Below are positions 1 to 9,204 of a stretch of DNA of 64,000 nt, piece by piece. This DNA comes from Bacillota bacterium. GTDB taxonomy: Bacteria > Bacillota_A > Clostridia > Tissierellales > Peptoniphilaceae. The DNA lies in contig JAEZWK010000033.1 of NCBI GenBank assembly GCA_023443045.1, positions 60,128-124,127 of the forward strand. The letters are read 5' to 3'. Every line of letters begins with the position of its first letter. Within the stretch, counting starts at the first letter, position 1. Position numbers and translations under genes: made by a program. Below the pieces are notes generated by a model. That model did not search any database. It had not been told where the DNA came from and saw only the letters and a program-made list of their open reading frames with translations.

Positions 1-12
1 CGAAATATAACT

Positions 13-38
13 ACCTCCTCTGTGGAGGTTTTTATTTT
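13..38 (+). terminator. Intrinsic terminator of the gene upstream of the window
   Basis: A six-base-pair GC-rich stem (ACCTCC at 13-18 with GGAGGT at 24-29, five-base loop) is followed by a T-rich run. It sits just before uppS. In relatives the preceding gene is usually frr, so this probably ends the frr transcript; that gene lies outside the window. Confidence 0.8.
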
Positions 39-57
39 GAATTCTATTTGATATAAT
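29..57 (+). promoter_or_regulatory. Promoter of the uppS operon (extended -10)
   Basis: TATAAT at 52-57 is preceded by TG one base upstream (49-50), giving an extended -10 element. The -35 region 17 bases upstream (TTTTTA, 29-34) is weak and lies in the T-run of the preceding terminator. Transcription would start near 64, leaving a very short leader with the GGGAGG ribosome site. Confidence 0.6.
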
Positions 58-72
58 ATATAGGGAGGTTAT

Positions 73-771
73 ATGCACGTTGCAATTATAATGGATGGTA
101 ATGGAAGATGGGCTAATGAAAGAAATTTTCCCAGAAGCTATGGACATAAGAATGGAATGGAGAATGTTATAACCGCAGTAGAATGGGCAAATGATCATTC
201 TTGTGTTGATACTTTGACTCTCTATGCTTTTTCAAAAGAAAATTGGAAAAGACCAGCTGAGGAAGTTAGTTTTTTGATGGAATTACTAATTATTTATTTA
301 AAAAGAGAGCTTGAAAATTTGCACAAGAAGAATGCTATAATTTCCATTTATGGAAACATTTTGGAATTACCTAACAGATGTCAGGAAATGTTAAATTATG
401 CTGTAGATTTAACCAAAAATAACACTGGTTTAAAAGTGAATTTTGCAATAAATTATTCTTCGCTAGACGAAGTTAGTATGGCAATAAAATCTATTTTGAG
501 AGATTATAATGAAGAAAAAATTAATATAGAAGATATTGATGATAGGTTTATCTTTAATTATTTATATTCTAAAAATCACCCATTGCCTGATTTAATCATT
601 AGAACTGGTGGACAAAAAAGATTATCTAATTTTTTATTGCTACAGTCAGCATACTCTGAATTAATCTTTATTGATAAGTATTGGCCTGATGTTAGAAAAT
701 CTGATCTAGATTATTGTATTGATGATTTTTTATCTAGAACTCGAAATTATGGTGGTGTTAAGGATGAATAA
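73..771 (+). CDS. uppS: Isoprenyl (undecaprenyl) diphosphate synthase
   Basis: Cis-prenyltransferase that elongates farnesyl diphosphate with isopentenyl diphosphate to the C55 carrier used for peptidoglycan and wall polymers. The N-terminal IMDGNGRWA signature (Asp and Asn of the active site), the GHKNG motif and the LYAFSKENWKRP block are intact. The start is set by GGGAGG at 63-68; the protein therefore lacks the 15-25 residue leader many homologues carry (232 aa against about 245). Two normally conserved spots differ: the usual NYGGR is NYSSL (residues 127-131), and RTxGE is RTGGQ (177-181). The following RLSNF and the late YSEL glutamate are kept, so the enzyme is probably active. First gene of the uppS-cdsA-rseP-ispG-polC operon; its stop overlaps the cdsA start by 8 bases. 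Confidence 0.95.
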   Translation: MHVAIIMDGNGRWANERNFPRSYGHKNGMENVITAVEWANDHSCVDTLTLYAFSKENWKRPAEEVSFLMELLIIYLKRELENLHKKNAIISIYGNILELPNRCQEMLNYAVDLTKNNTGLKVNFAINYSSLDEVSMAIKSILRDYNEEKINIEDIDDRFIFNYLYSKNHPLPDLIIRTGGQKRLSNFLLLQSAYSELIFIDKYWPDVRKSDLDYCIDDFLSRTRNYGGVKDE

Positions 772-1558
772 TTTTTTACAAAGATTTTTAACAGGATGTA
801 TTCTTGTTTTATTATTTTCTTTATGTACTTACTTAGGTAATATATATCTAAATTTCTTTTTCTTGATTTCTTTAATATTTTCACTTTACGAGTTGAATAA
901 AGCGTTTAAAAACTATAATATAAATTGTAGTAAATACAGTTTAATTGGATATATATATCTTTTAGTATTGTTTATAAGTAATTTTTTAAATGAAAATTAC
1001 TTTTTAAATAATCATTATTCAGTAATTTTAATAATTTTTATATATATGTTTATTTTGTTTATCTTTGACAATGATACTAATAAAATTAGTTCCGTATCAA
1101 TGGCTATTTTTTCTTGTATATATATTTGTTTATTAGGTGATTTTTTAATTATAAACTATACGGATTACTTACCAAAGCTATTTACAATTATTGCAATAGC
1201 AGTAGGCACTGATGTTTTTGCTTACTTAGGAGGTTCATTATTAGGTAAACATAAACTTATCCCAAAAATAAGCCCAAAAAAGACAATAGAAGGTGCTATT
1301 ATAGGACTTATAGGAGGATTTACGCTTGGCTATCTAGTTTTGTATTATTTCGGTATAAAGATTGATAATATAACCTATATTTTACTAATTTTATCTGCCT
1401 TGTGTTGTGAACTTGGTGATTTATTTGCCTCAGCAATTAAACGTCAGTGTAATATAAAAGACTTTGGGCACTTTTTACCAGGTCATGGAGGAGCTTTAGA
1501 TAGATTAGATGGTATTCTTTTTATAATATTGATAATGAGGATTTTTAAATATGTTTAA
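764..1558 (+). CDS. cdsA: Phosphatidate cytidylyltransferase
   Basis: Integral membrane enzyme that converts phosphatidic acid and CTP to CDP-diacylglycerol, the precursor used by PgsA (encoded at 62922-63455). The chain is almost entirely hydrophobic helices and carries the family signature near the C-terminus: SAIKRQ, then KDFG, then PGHGGALDRLDG. The open frame reaches further upstream, but the ATG at 764 (264 aa) fits the family N-terminus and gives the eight-base ATGAATAA overlap with uppS that recurs in this genome. The end overlaps rseP by 8 bases (1551-1558). Relatives normally have dxr between cdsA and rseP; here the two genes overlap, so dxr is absent from this locus. Confidence 0.93.
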   Translation: MNNFLQRFLTGCILVLLFSLCTYLGNIYLNFFFLISLIFSLYELNKAFKNYNINCSKYSLIGYIYLLVLFISNFLNENYFLNNHYSVILIIFIYMFILFIFDNDTNKISSVSMAIFSCIYICLLGDFLIINYTDYLPKLFTIIAIAVGTDVFAYLGGSLLGKHKLIPKISPKKTIEGAIIGLIGGFTLGYLVLYYFGIKIDNITYILLILSALCCELGDLFASAIKRQCNIKDFGHFLPGHGGALDRLDGILFIILIMRIFKYV

Positions 1559-2546
1559 AATTTTACTTGGTATTTTTCTTTTTTTATTGATAATTTTTAT
1601 TCATGAGCTGGGACATTTTGCCACAGCTAAAATGTTAAAAATTTATGTATATGAATTTGCAGTTGGATTTGGTCCGAAATTATTTAAATGGAAACGTAAA
1701 GAGACGAATTATTCTATAAGATTATTACCCCTTGGTGGTTTTTGTAATTTCGATCCACCAGAAGATGATAATTTAGTTGATAAATATAATGATGTATCCC
1801 TTTTAAATGATTGTAAACCTTGGAAAAGATTTTTAGTATTGATTTCTGGTGTTCTATATAATTTATTAAGTATATTAGTTGCTGTTTTTATATTAAATAT
1901 TTTTATAGGCTATCCATCACTAGAAATATCTGAGGTTTTAGATAATTCAATTGCATATGAATATAATATTAAATCTGGAGATGAAATTATATCTGTTAAT
2001 GACAAATTTTTTAAAGATGCAGAAGAATTAATTAACTCAAAGGAACTTCTTAAATCTGATATTAAAATTGATATAAAATCAACTAATGGTGAGCAAAGAC
2101 ACATTATTATTAATAAAATAAGTGGTGAAAAAATTGGTGTTACATTTAAGTATAAAACTAATATACTTAGAGCTCTTAAAGATTTTATACCAACATATAT
2201 TAATTTTACAAAGAATATTTTTAATCAATTCATAGGTATATTTAAAAATGTTCAAACTGATCAACTTATGGGTCCTGTTGGTGTTTTATCATATATTTCA
2301 AATCAAACAATTAGTGTTTTAAATTATTTGATGCTTTTTATTGGTATTTCTTACAGTGTTGCATTTTTTAATTTGATTCCAATGCCACCGTTGGATGGAG
2401 GACTTATTATTTTGTTAATTATTGAAAAAATCTTCAATAAAAAAATTTCTGAAATAATAAGCAAAACTCTTATTATTATTGGCACCATTATTTTATTGGG
2501 TCTAACTTTTTTTGTTCTTTACAGGGATGTGATTAAATTATTTTAG
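1551..2546 (+). CDS. rseP: Site-2 membrane zinc metalloprotease (RseP/RasP family)
   Basis: Intramembrane protease of family M50 that cleaves anti-sigma factors, signal-peptide remnants and other membrane stubs. The HELGH zinc motif lies in the first transmembrane segment (about residues 18-22). A PDZ-like region occupies roughly residues 120-200. The second catalytic segment near the C-terminus reads NLIPMPPLDGG, with the LDG aspartate. Length (331 aa) is slightly below the usual 340-420. The start overlaps the cdsA stop by 8 bases. Which substrate it cleaves cannot be told from the window. Confidence 0.93.
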   Translation: MFKILLGIFLFLLIIFIHELGHFATAKMLKIYVYEFAVGFGPKLFKWKRKETNYSIRLLPLGGFCNFDPPEDDNLVDKYNDVSLLNDCKPWKRFLVLISGVLYNLLSILVAVFILNIFIGYPSLEISEVLDNSIAYEYNIKSGDEIISVNDKFFKDAEELINSKELLKSDIKIDIKSTNGEQRHIIINKISGEKIGVTFKYKTNILRALKDFIPTYINFTKNIFNQFIGIFKNVQTDQLMGPVGVLSYISNQTISVLNYLMLFIGISYSVAFFNLIPMPPLDGGLIILLIIEKIFNKKISEIISKTLIIIGTIILLGLTFFVLYRDVIKLF

Positions 2547-2554
2547 GAGTTTAT

Positions 2555-3622
2555 ATGCGTAAAAATACAAAACAAATTAAAGTTGGTAATGTACTAATTG
2601 GTGGTGGTGCTCCAATTAGTATTCAAACAATGACAAATACAAAAACTCAGGATACAACTGCAACTATAAATCAAATTTTAAATTGTGAAAAATTGGGGTG
2701 TGATCTTATAAGAATTGCCATAAATTCAAAAGAAGATGCACACGCCTTAAAAATAATTAAAAAATCTATTAATATTCCAGTTATAGCAGATATTCAATAT
2801 GATTATAGGTTAGCTCTTTGGGCTCATGAAAACGGAGCCGATTGTATTAGAATAAATCCAGGCAATATGAATAGAAAATCCGATCTTGTAGAGTTAGTTT
2901 CTAACCTAAATAGTACTAATACTCCTATAAGAATTGGAGTAAATAGTGGTAGCATAAATTTAAAATTGATTGATAAGTATGGTGGAGTTACTCCTGACTG
3001 TATGGTAGAAAGTGCTATCAATGAATGTAATTTATTGGAGGATCTAAATTTTACTAATTTTAAGGTTGCTATTAAAAGCTCAGATGTTTACCACACAATT
3101 GAATGTTATACAAAATTTTCCAAACTAAAAAATTATCCACTTCATATAGGGATAACAGAAGCTGGTCCATATTCTAGTGGTATTGTAAAAAGTTCCATTG
3201 GATTAGGGATACTACTTTATAATGGAATCGGTGATACTTTAAGAGTAAGCTTGACTGATAGACCAGAAACAGAAGTTGTAGCAGGTATTAATATTTTAAA
3301 GAGTTTAAATTTGAACTCAAAAGGAATCAATATTATTTCTTGTCCAACATGCTCAAGGACAAATGGTGAAATGATAGAATTGGTAAAACAATTTGAAAAT
3401 AATTTACCAAAAATAAATAAAAAATTAAATGTAGCAATTATGGGATGTCCCGTTAATGGTCCGGGAGAGGCAAAAGAAGCTGATGTTGGTATTGCATTAG
3501 GAAAGAATTCAGTAACTTTATTTAAAAAAGGTAAAATAATTAGAAAAATATCTGTAAGTAACGCAATTGAAGAACTTAACAAAGAAATTTTAAGTATTGA
3601 AATGGAGCCTGAAGATGAATAG
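2555..3622 (+). CDS. ispG: 4-hydroxy-3-methylbut-2-enyl diphosphate synthase
   Basis: Iron-sulfur enzyme of the MEP isoprenoid pathway that reduces methylerythritol cyclodiphosphate to HMBPP, the substrate of IspH (45416-47704). The TIM-barrel N-terminal part opens with the family block PISIQTMTNT. The C-terminal cluster ligands are visible as SCPTCSRT and MGCPVNGPGEA. Length (355 aa) matches the short bacterial form. The ribosome site AGGAG lies 6-10 bases before the ATG. It is co-transcribed with rseP and overlaps polC by 8 bases. The earlier MEP enzymes Dxr and Dxs are missing from their usual places in this window. Confidence 0.95.
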   Translation: MRKNTKQIKVGNVLIGGGAPISIQTMTNTKTQDTTATINQILNCEKLGCDLIRIAINSKEDAHALKIIKKSINIPVIADIQYDYRLALWAHENGADCIRINPGNMNRKSDLVELVSNLNSTNTPIRIGVNSGSINLKLIDKYGGVTPDCMVESAINECNLLEDLNFTNFKVAIKSSDVYHTIECYTKFSKLKNYPLHIGITEAGPYSSGIVKSSIGLGILLYNGIGDTLRVSLTDRPETEVVAGINILKSLNLNSKGINIISCPTCSRTNGEMIELVKQFENNLPKINKKLNVAIMGCPVNGPGEAKEADVGIALGKNSVTLFKKGKIIRKISVSNAIEELNKEILSIEMEPEDE

Positions 3623-6600
3623 CTTTTTGTCACTATTTTCTGAAGAAGATCAATTTTTTCTTAGAGATTTAGAGTTTGAAATTGAAAGAGTTAATTTTTC
3701 AAATTCATCTAAAACTATAGATATTTTTTCGAATACCAAGAAAATTTTTGATGAAAATACTAAGACTTATATAATTAAAGAATTATCAAATAATTTTCCA
3801 GGATTTAAAATCGATATTATTAATATTTGTAATTCAACGGAAGATATAGGTATAGATAATATACTAAGTGGTGAGATATCAGAAATGTATGACGATAAAA
3901 ATAATGAAAGTCTTTTACAACACATAAGTATGGTTACTGATGATGTAGTAGTAGATAAACCTAAGGATTCCGTTAAAAAAGAAAGTACAACGAAGGAGAA
4001 TAAAAACAAATTTTACAAAACTAAAAAAATTAATCTAGATGCTCCTACCCAAATATCAGAAATAACTGAAGCTGACTTATCACTTGTAATTAGAGGAGAA
4101 ATTTTTAATACTGAGTTTATAGATACTAAAAATAAAGATTTAAAGATTTTTAAGGCCTATTTATACGATGGAACAGGATCAATACTTATAAAAGCTTTTG
4201 TTAAAGAAAAAGAATTTGAAAGTTTTTCCAAAGATTTTAAGAATGATTCCTATCTTTCTGTAGCAGGAGATTATAAATTTGATCAATTTGATAATGAAAT
4301 GTCTCTTATGATCAAAGATTATAAAATAGAAATAAAGCCAGAAAAAAATGATACTGCTGAACAAAAAAGATTTGAAATACATGCTCATACAAAAATGAGT
4401 TTATTATCTGGTACTATAGATCCTGTTGATCTCGTAAAAACTGTAAAAAAATGGGGTCATAAAGCAATTGCGATTACTGATGTTGGTGATATTCAAGCAT
4501 TTCCAGATGTTATGGATTTAGAATCTGAAGATTTTAAAATTATTTATGGTTTAGAGGCGTATTTATTGAATGATGAAGAAAAATTTGTAAATAATTTTAA
4601 AAAAGTCACTGATACATTTGTAGTTTTCGATATCGAAACAACAGGATTGAATCCATATAATAATAAAATTATAGAAATAGGTGCTGTTAAGATAAAAAAT
4701 AATCAAATCATCGATAGATTCCAAACATTTGTAAATCCTAATATGAAATTACCACAATTCATTACAAATTTGACTGGTATTAGAGATGAGGATTTGGTAA
4801 ACGAGCCTGATGAAAGCATTATATTACCTAAATTTATTGAGTTTATAGCAGATTCTACAATGGTTGCACATAATGCTGATTTTGATATTGGTTTTTTAGA
4901 AACACAATGCAAAAAAATTGGAATAGATATCTCTTTCCAATATATAGATACTCTAAAATTAAGCAGATATATTTTAACAGACCTAAAGAAACATAAATTG
5001 GATATAATTAGTGAAAAATTAGGTATATCTCTAATTAATCATCATAGAGCTGTAGATGATGCTGAAGCTACTTCACTAATATTTATTGAATTTATTAGAC
5101 GATTAATAAAGCTAGAAAAAATTATAGAAATTAGTGATATTTTTAATTTAACATTTACTGATACTTATCACTCTGGTAAAGTTCTTATATATGTCAAAAA
5201 CTTAACCGGATTAAGAAACCTATATGAATTAGTTAGTATATCTCATACAAAATATATCAAAAAAATTCCTAGGATCCCATTATCTGAGTTAAAGCGGTTA
5301 AGAGATGGATTAATAATAGCTGCTGAAGGTCGTGAATCTGATGTATTTGAAACAGCTAGTTCAGGATTTTCAGATGAAGTATTAAGGAAAAAGATAGATT
5401 TTTATGATTTTATAGAAATACAACCAAAAAATAATTATAAATTTCATCTAAGCGGAAATAAATATGATAATCTATCTGAAGTTATCGATGTTGTTAAAAG
5501 AATTATTTTCCTTTCAAAAGATCTAGGTAAAAAGGTATTAGCTGGTGGGAATGTTTATGAACTGAATGCTGAAGATCAAATAATAAGAAAAATTTTAGCA
5601 AGAAGTGTTGGTGATTTTAAGACAGAAAAAGGTCCTGAATTAGTTCTTATGACAACAAATGAAATGCTAGATAGTTTTGATTATTTGACTGAAAATGAAA
5701 AACAAGAATTTGTATTAGATAATTTAGATTATTTATATGATATGTGTGAAAAAATAAGACCAATACCTTTGGAAAAGTTTCCACCAATAGTAGAAGGCTC
5801 AGATGAAACACTTAGAAAAACCTGTTATGATAAAGCAATTTCAATATATGGTGATCCATTACCTGAAATAGTAGAAAAAAGATTAGATAAAGAGTTAAAT
5901 TCTATTATAAGTAATGGCTACTCTGTAATGTATATAATTGCTAAAAATCTTGTAGAGAAAAGTGAATCCGATGGATATTTAGTTGGAAGTAGAGGAAGTG
6001 TAGGTTCTAGTCTTGCTGCTACAATGAGTGGGATTACAGAAGTTAATCCGCTTCCTGCACATTATGTTTGTCCAAATTGTAAACATAGTGAATTTTGTGA
6101 AAATCAGGAATATGACGCAGGAGTAGATATGCCTGATAAGTTATGTCCTAAATGTGGTTGTAAATTAAAAAAAGATGGATATACAATTCCTTTTGAAACG
6201 TTTTTGGGATTTACTGGAAATAAAGAACCAGATATAGATTTAAATTTTGCTGGTGAATATCAGTCTACAGCGCACAAATATACAGAAGATTTATTTGGTG
6301 AAGGATTTGTTTTTAGAGCTGGTACTATAGGTACTATACAGGATAAAATTGGTTTTGGTTATATAAAGAACTATTTTGAAGAAACTAATCAAGAAATATC
6401 AAAAGCTGAAATTTCAAGATTAATTAAATCTATGGTTGGTATAAAGAAAACAACTGGGCAACACCCCGGGGGAATTATGATAGTTCCTAAAAATAAATCA
6501 ATTTATGATTTTTCACCAGTTCAATATCCTGCTGATGATCCTAAAACAGGTGTACTTACAACTCACTTTGCATATAAAGCTTTACATTCGAATATCTTAA

Positions 6601-7646
6601 AGCTTGATATACTAGGTCATGATGGTCCTTCTATGATTAAAATGTTAGAAGATCTTACAGGTATAAAGATAGATAATATAAAATTTGATGATCAAAAGGT
6701 AATTGAATTATTTAATAGTACAGAACCAATAGGACTCAAAGAAGAAGTTTTAGGTATGAAAGTAGGAACTTTAGGTATACCTGAGTTTGGTACGAATTTT
6801 GTACAAAATATGTTAGTTGAAACTAAACCAAGAAATTTTTCTGATTTGATAAGAATATCAGGCTTATCTCATGGTACAGATGTTTGGACAAATAATGCCC
6901 AAAACTTAGTAAATGAAGGTATATGTAAATTAAAAGATGTAATTGCTACAAGAGAAGATATTATGACATATCTACAAAAGGCTAAACTAGATGATGAATT
7001 TGCTTTTTTTACAATGGAAAAGGTAAGAAAAGGGAAAAATCTAGATGATAATGATATTGAAAAAATGAAAAAAGCTGGTTTACCTGATTGGTATATAAAT
7101 AGCTGTCAATTAATAAAATATATGTTCCCTAAAGCCCATGCGGTAGCATATGTTATGTTAAGTTTTAGAATAGCTTGGTATAAGATAAACTATCCAGAAG
7201 CTTTTTACGCAACATTTTTTACTTCAAAATGGGCAGATTTTGATTATGATACAATTACAAAAGGTTTATTATCAATTGAGCGAAAAATTGAAGAAATAAA
7301 TAATTTAGAAAAAAGAACTGCAAAAAATGATTCTACATTACGTATATTAGAAATAGCGCGAGAAATGTACTTAAGAGGTATTATTTGTGAAAAAGCAGAT
7401 ATTTATAAATCCAATGCTAAAAAATTTGTCATTACTAACGGAAAAATAATACCACCATTAATATGTGTTCCAAATTTAGGTGAATCTGTTGCTAATGCTA
7501 TTTCTAATGAAAGGGAAATATCTCCATTTATTTCTCATGAAGATCTAATGAAGAGAACAAAAATAAATAAAACCTGTTTAAATTATTTAATAGAAAATGA
7601 AATATTAGGTGATATGCAAAAAAGTAATCAGATTAGTTTGTTTTAA
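3615..7646 (+). CDS. polC: DNA polymerase III alpha subunit, PolC type
   Basis: Replicative polymerase of Gram-positive bacteria with its own proofreading nuclease. Order: a poorly conserved N-terminal region, OB fold (about 170-245), PHP domain starting at residue 253 and interrupted by the DEDD exonuclease (D339 and E341 in DIETTG, HNADFD, HHRAVDDAEA), then the polymerase core with SRGSVGSS near residue 792, a four-cysteine zinc knuckle, and catalytic aspartates D873 and D875 in PDIDLNF. The chain ends in the beta-clamp-binding type tail QISLF. The start is the ATG at 3615 with GGAG seven bases upstream, overlapping ispG by 8. At 1343 aa it is about 100 shorter than Bacillus PolC, mostly at the N-terminus. 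Part of the PHP metal site is altered (TDV in place of TDH). Confidence 0.97.
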   Translation: MNSFLSLFSEEDQFFLRDLEFEIERVNFSNSSKTIDIFSNTKKIFDENTKTYIIKELSNNFPGFKIDIINICNSTEDIGIDNILSGEISEMYDDKNNESLLQHISMVTDDVVVDKPKDSVKKESTTKENKNKFYKTKKINLDAPTQISEITEADLSLVIRGEIFNTEFIDTKNKDLKIFKAYLYDGTGSILIKAFVKEKEFESFSKDFKNDSYLSVAGDYKFDQFDNEMSLMIKDYKIEIKPEKNDTAEQKRFEIHAHTKMSLLSGTIDPVDLVKTVKKWGHKAIAITDVGDIQAFPDVMDLESEDFKIIYGLEAYLLNDEEKFVNNFKKVTDTFVVFDIETTGLNPYNNKIIEIGAVKIKNNQIIDRFQTFVNPNMKLPQFITNLTGIRDEDLVNEPDESIILPKFIEFIADSTMVAHNADFDIGFLETQCKKIGIDISFQYIDTLKLSRYILTDLKKHKLDIISEKLGISLINHHRAVDDAEATSLIFIEFIRRLIKLEKIIEISDIFNLTFTDTYHSGKVLIYVKNLTGLRNLYELVSISHTKYIKKIPRIPLSELKRLRDGLIIAAEGRESDVFETASSGFSDEVLRKKIDFYDFIEIQPKNNYKFHLSGNKYDNLSEVIDVVKRIIFLSKDLGKKVLAGGNVYELNAEDQIIRKILARSVGDFKTEKGPELVLMTTNEMLDSFDYLTENEKQEFVLDNLDYLYDMCEKIRPIPLEKFPPIVEGSDETLRKTCYDKAISIYGDPLPEIVEKRLDKELNSIISNGYSVMYIIAKNLVEKSESDGYLVGSRGSVGSSLAATMSGITEVNPLPAHYVCPNCKHSEFCENQEYDAGVDMPDKLCPKCGCKLKKDGYTIPFETFLGFTGNKEPDIDLNFAGEYQSTAHKYTEDLFGEGFVFRAGTIGTIQDKIGFGYIKNYFEETNQEISKAEISRLIKSMVGIKKTTGQHPGGIMIVPKNKSIYDFSPVQYPADDPKTGVLTTHFAYKALHSNILKLDILGHDGPSMIKMLEDLTGIKIDNIKFDDQKVIELFNSTEPIGLKEEVLGMKVGTLGIPEFGTNFVQNMLVETKPRNFSDLIRISGLSHGTDVWTNNAQNLVNEGICKLKDVIATREDIMTYLQKAKLDDEFAFFTMEKVRKGKNLDDNDIEKMKKAGLPDWYINSCQLIKYMFPKAHAVAYVMLSFRIAWYKINYPEAFYATFFTSKWADFDYDTITKGLLSIERKIEEINNLEKRTAKNDSTLRILEIAREMYLRGIICEKADIYKSNAKKFVITNGKIIPPLICVPNLGESVANAISNEREISPFISHEDLMKRTKINKTCLNYLIENEILGDMQKSNQISLF

Positions 7647-7649
7647 ATG

Positions 7650-7678
7650 TTGTTTTTAATTTATTATTATGATATAAT
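7650..7678 (+). promoter_or_regulatory. Promoter of the nusA-infB operon
   Basis: TTGTTT at 7650-7655 and TATAAT at 7673-7678 are separated by 17 bases, with an upstream TG (7670-7671) making the -10 extended. It lies in the 125-base gap between polC and nusA, so nusA starts a new transcription unit. Confidence 0.7.
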
Positions 7679-7699
7679 AGATGTAATAGCAAATGACTT

Positions 7700-7724
7700 A
7701 AGAGTGGGCAACCACTCTTTTATT
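7700..7724 (+). promoter_or_regulatory. Terminator-like hairpin in the nusA leader
   Basis: AAGAGTGG (7700-7707) pairs with CCACTCTT (7712-7719) across a GCAA tetraloop, followed by TTTATTTA. It starts about 15 bases downstream of the predicted transcription start, so it lies inside the leader rather than ending polC only. It could end polC read-through, or act as an attenuator by which NusA controls its own operon. Only the structure is visible; the regulatory role is inferred. Confidence 0.6.
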
Positions 7725-7771
7725 TATGATTATGAATGTAATTAGTACATAGAAAAAAATGGAGGTGTAAA

Positions 7772-8929
7772 GTGAAAGATGATTTTTTACTAGCTTTAGA
7801 AGAAATAGAAACTCAAAGAGGAGTGAAAAAGGAAATTATTATTGATTCTATTAAGGCTGCGTTAATCTCTAGTTATAGGAAGAATTTTAATACTTTAAAT
7901 AATGCTGATATTTATCTGGATATGTCAAATGGAACAGATAATATAAAGGTTTTCGTTAAAAAAACAGTCGTTGAAGAAGTTGAAGATGATGCAATAGAAA
8001 TATCATTATTAGATGCAAAAGAAATTGATGCTAAAGCTGAAATTGGTGATGTAATAAGTTTAGAAATAACGCCTAGAAACTTTGGTAGAATTGCTGCCCA
8101 AACTGCCAAACAAGTAGTTATTCAAAAGATAAAAGATGCAGAAAGAGATATTATATACGATGATTATATTGAAAAAGAGCATGATTTAATATCTGGTCAA
8201 ATAAATAGGATAAGAAAAGGTTATTGTTTTATTGACCTTGGCAAAATTGAAGGTACACTTCCACCAAACGAACAAATTCCAGGCGAAACATACACCATAG
8301 GAGATAAGAAAAAGTTTATTATCAATGAAGTTAAAAAAACCGGTAAAGGTCCACAGATTATTTTATCTAGAAGTAATGCAAATTTTGTAAGAAAACTTTT
8401 TGAATTAGAAGTTCCTGAAATTGCGAATGGTGCTGTTGAAATATTTCATGTTGCAAGAGAAGCAGGATCAAGGACAAAAATAGCCGTTTTTTCACGTGAT
8501 GAAGGAATTGATGCGCAAGGAGCTTGTATTGGATATCAAGGAGCGAGAGTTAAAAATATTGTTGATGAGTTAGGTGGAGAAAAAATAGATATAATAGTTT
8601 GGGATAAAAATCCAGAAATTTTTATAAGAAATTCTCTAGCACCTTCTATAGTTACAAAAGTTATTATTGATGAAGAAACTCAGGAATCGGTTGTTTACGT
8701 TCCTAAAAATCAATTATCACTATCCATTGGAAAAGAAGGACAAAACGCTAGATTAGCCGCTCGTTTAACTGGTTGGAAAATCGATATAAAAAGTGATGAT
8801 GAGCTAATTGAAAATAATGATTTAATACCTGAGGAAGATATTATTAATAATGATTCGACAAAAATCTTAAATGAAAGTGATGACTTAACAAATGACATTA
8901 TAGATGTGCTAAAAGGACTTGGTAATTAA
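7772..8929 (+). CDS. nusA: Transcription termination/antitermination protein NusA
   Basis: RNA polymerase-bound factor that modulates pausing and termination. N-terminal RNAP-binding domain (1-125), S1 domain (about 132-200), and two KH domains, the first with the GACIGYQGARV loop and the second with SIGKEGQNARLA. After the KH pair comes only a short acidic tail, as in other Firmicutes, without the extra repeats of enterobacterial NusA. The start is GTG at 7772, set by GGAGGTG at 7761-7767. rimP, which precedes nusA in most Firmicutes, is absent. The stop overlaps the rnpM start (TAATG). Confidence 0.96.
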   Translation: MKDDFLLALEEIETQRGVKKEIIIDSIKAALISSYRKNFNTLNNADIYLDMSNGTDNIKVFVKKTVVEEVEDDAIEISLLDAKEIDAKAEIGDVISLEITPRNFGRIAAQTAKQVVIQKIKDAERDIIYDDYIEKEHDLISGQINRIRKGYCFIDLGKIEGTLPPNEQIPGETYTIGDKKKFIINEVKKTGKGPQIILSRSNANFVRKLFELEVPEIANGAVEIFHVAREAGSRTKIAVFSRDEGIDAQGACIGYQGARVKNIVDELGGEKIDIIVWDKNPEIFIRNSLAPSIVTKVIIDEETQESVVYVPKNQLSLSIGKEGQNARLAARLTGWKIDIKSDDELIENNDLIPEEDIINNDSTKILNESDDLTNDIIDVLKGLGN

Positions 8930-9204
8930 TGAAAAAAGATATATTAAGAAAGTGTATAGTTACTAAAGAAAGCCTAACAAGAGATAAATTATTTAGAATT
9001 GTCAAAACTCCCGAAGGAAGTTTAGTTTTTGATAAATCCAATAAATTAAACGGTAGAGGAGCCTATATAAAAAAGGAATTGGTCATAAAAGATGACAAAA
9101 AATTAAAGATAAGATTTGAACACACATTAAAAATTAAAATAGATGATAACGAATTTGAAAATCTTTTAAATTTCATGAGAAATGAGGTGCATAAAAATGA
9201 GTAA
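8929..9204 (+). CDS. rnpM: YlxR family protein, RNase P modulator RnpM
   Basis: Small basic RNA-binding protein of the YlxR family (91 aa). In Bacillus this family has been described as an RNase P modulator. The family hallmarks are visible: RKCIVTKE near the N-terminus, TPEG, and the GRGAYI loop. It sits between nusA and infB as in most Firmicutes, but the usual partner ylxQ (an L7Ae-like protein) is missing here. It starts at ATG 8929 overlapping the nusA stop and overlaps infB by 8 bases. Confidence 0.88.
   Translation: MKKDILRKCIVTKESLTRDKLFRIVKTPEGSLVFDKSNKLNGRGAYIKKELVIKDDKKLKIRFEHTLKIKIDDNEFENLLNFMRNEVHKNE

Noticed and set aside
3217..3633. Minus-strand frame of 138 codons opposite ispG
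   Set aside because: It mirrors the codons of a well-conserved gene, has no ribosome site and no recognisable product.
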